Source: an uncultured Alphaproteobacteria bacterium (lineage in GTDB: Bacteria > Pseudomonadota > Alphaproteobacteria > RF32 > CAG-239). Taken from it: 6,195 nucleotides of DNA. Where the stretch lies: the NCBI GenBank assembly GCA_900551585.1, contig URWU01000097.1:1-6195 (forward strand). The letters are read 5' to 3'. Below the pieces are notes generated by a model, which saw nothing but the letters and a program-made list of their open reading frames with translations, was not told the origin of the DNA and did not search any database. Positions within the stretch are counted from its first letter, which is position 1. Each line of letters begins with the position of its first letter. A program made the position numbers and the translations under genes. Positions 5,898 to 6,195 of this stretch are shown here, piece by piece.

Positions 5898-6195
5898 ATG
5901 AACAAGCCGAAATCCCTGTATTTGAATAAACCGCAGCTCAAAGCCGAACTGGACCGCTGCCTCAATTGTAAAAATGCGCCTTGCATGAATGCCTGCCCGG
6001 TCAATTGCAATCCGCAGGAGTTTATCAATTGTGCCAAACAGGAAAACTTTCCGGATTCGATAAAGGCCATTACCCGTAACAATCCGCTCGGCCAAACCTG
6101 CGGCCTGATTTGTCCCGACAAGTTCTGCATGGCGGCCTGCACCCGCAGTCATATAGATTTTGCGATTAACATTCCCAAGGTTCAGGCGACGATTT
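5898..6195 (+). CDS. PreT/dihydropyrimidine dehydrogenase-like Fe-S flavoprotein oxidoreductase, N-terminal part (cut by window)
   Basis: The 99 visible residues form the double [4Fe-4S] N-terminal domain shared by PreT, dihydropyrimidine dehydrogenase and the glutamate synthase small subunit. It would pass electrons between clusters and an FAD/NAD(P)H module that should follow beyond the window. Cysteines C21, C24, C29 and C33 form CLNCKNAPCMNACP, and C68, C72, C77 and C81 form TCGLICPDKFCMAAC; NNPLGQTCG (61-69) and CTR (81-83) are typical of the family. Q97 in NIPKVQ lines up by eye with the glutamine that ligates a cluster in dihydropyrimidine dehydrogenase. C37 and C45 are extra cysteines. 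The ATG at 5898 has TGGA 7 nt upstream; an in-frame ATG at 5886 would add four residues but has no ribosome binding site. Without the rest, PreT, GltD-like and longer fused oxidoreductases cannot be told apart. Confidence 0.88.
   Translation, partial: MNKPKSLYLNKPQLKAELDRCLNCKNAPCMNACPVNCNPQEFINCAKQENFPDSIKAITRNNPLGQTCGLICPDKFCMAACTRSHIDFAINIPKVQATI

Noticed and set aside
5589..6152. Long open frame of 187 codons on the minus strand
   Set aside because: It lies antisense to the usher end and the oxidoreductase start, both well supported by family motifs, and its translation shows no recognisable domain.

Overview
The window reads as chromosomal sequence from a Gram-negative bacterium, probably a proteobacterium. 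The support is an outer-membrane usher-like protein with a periplasmic chaperone, and a YbiI-like DksA/TraR zinc-finger protein whose last residues closely match my recollection of the enterobacterial protein. GC content looks moderate, with A/T-rich intergenic spacers. A gut-type alphaproteobacterium would fit the style, but that is only a guess. I see no mobile element, tRNA, rRNA or CRISPR.

Left block (minus strand, 1-944): a small YbiI-type C4 zinc-finger gene (944 to 678) followed after 32 nt by a methionine sulfoxide reductase gene (from 645, running off the left edge). The latter is an MsrA domain joined through an acidic linker to the beginning of an MsrB domain. The two are probably co-transcribed.

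Middle block (plus strand, 1097-5810): the main feature, a tightly packed four-gene secretion and assembly operon divergent from ybiI across a 152-nt A/T-rich spacer. In order it encodes (1) a 160-aa exported single-domain DUF4402 protein, pilin-like; (2) a 311-aa exported protein with two DUF4402-type domains in tandem; (3) a 255-aa PapD-like periplasmic chaperone; (4) an 848-aa outer-membrane usher-like beta-barrel protein. The genes overlap by 1 nt, are separated by 10 nt, and overlap by 29 nt, so they are probably translationally coupled. The likely scheme is that the DUF4402 proteins are exported by Sec, held in the periplasm by the chaperone and assembled or secreted through the usher as a surface fibre. 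The two-domain protein is a candidate tip or initiating subunit. The system resembles chaperone-usher pili but departs from the classical Pap/Fim type in the pilin family, in the chaperone's expected anchor positions and in the usher's terminal domains.

Right edge (5898-6195): after an 87-nt spacer, the N-terminal Fe-S domain of an FAD/NAD(P)H oxidoreductase related to PreT, dihydropyrimidine dehydrogenase and the glutamate synthase small subunit. It is truncated by the window end and probably unrelated in function to the fimbrial operon.
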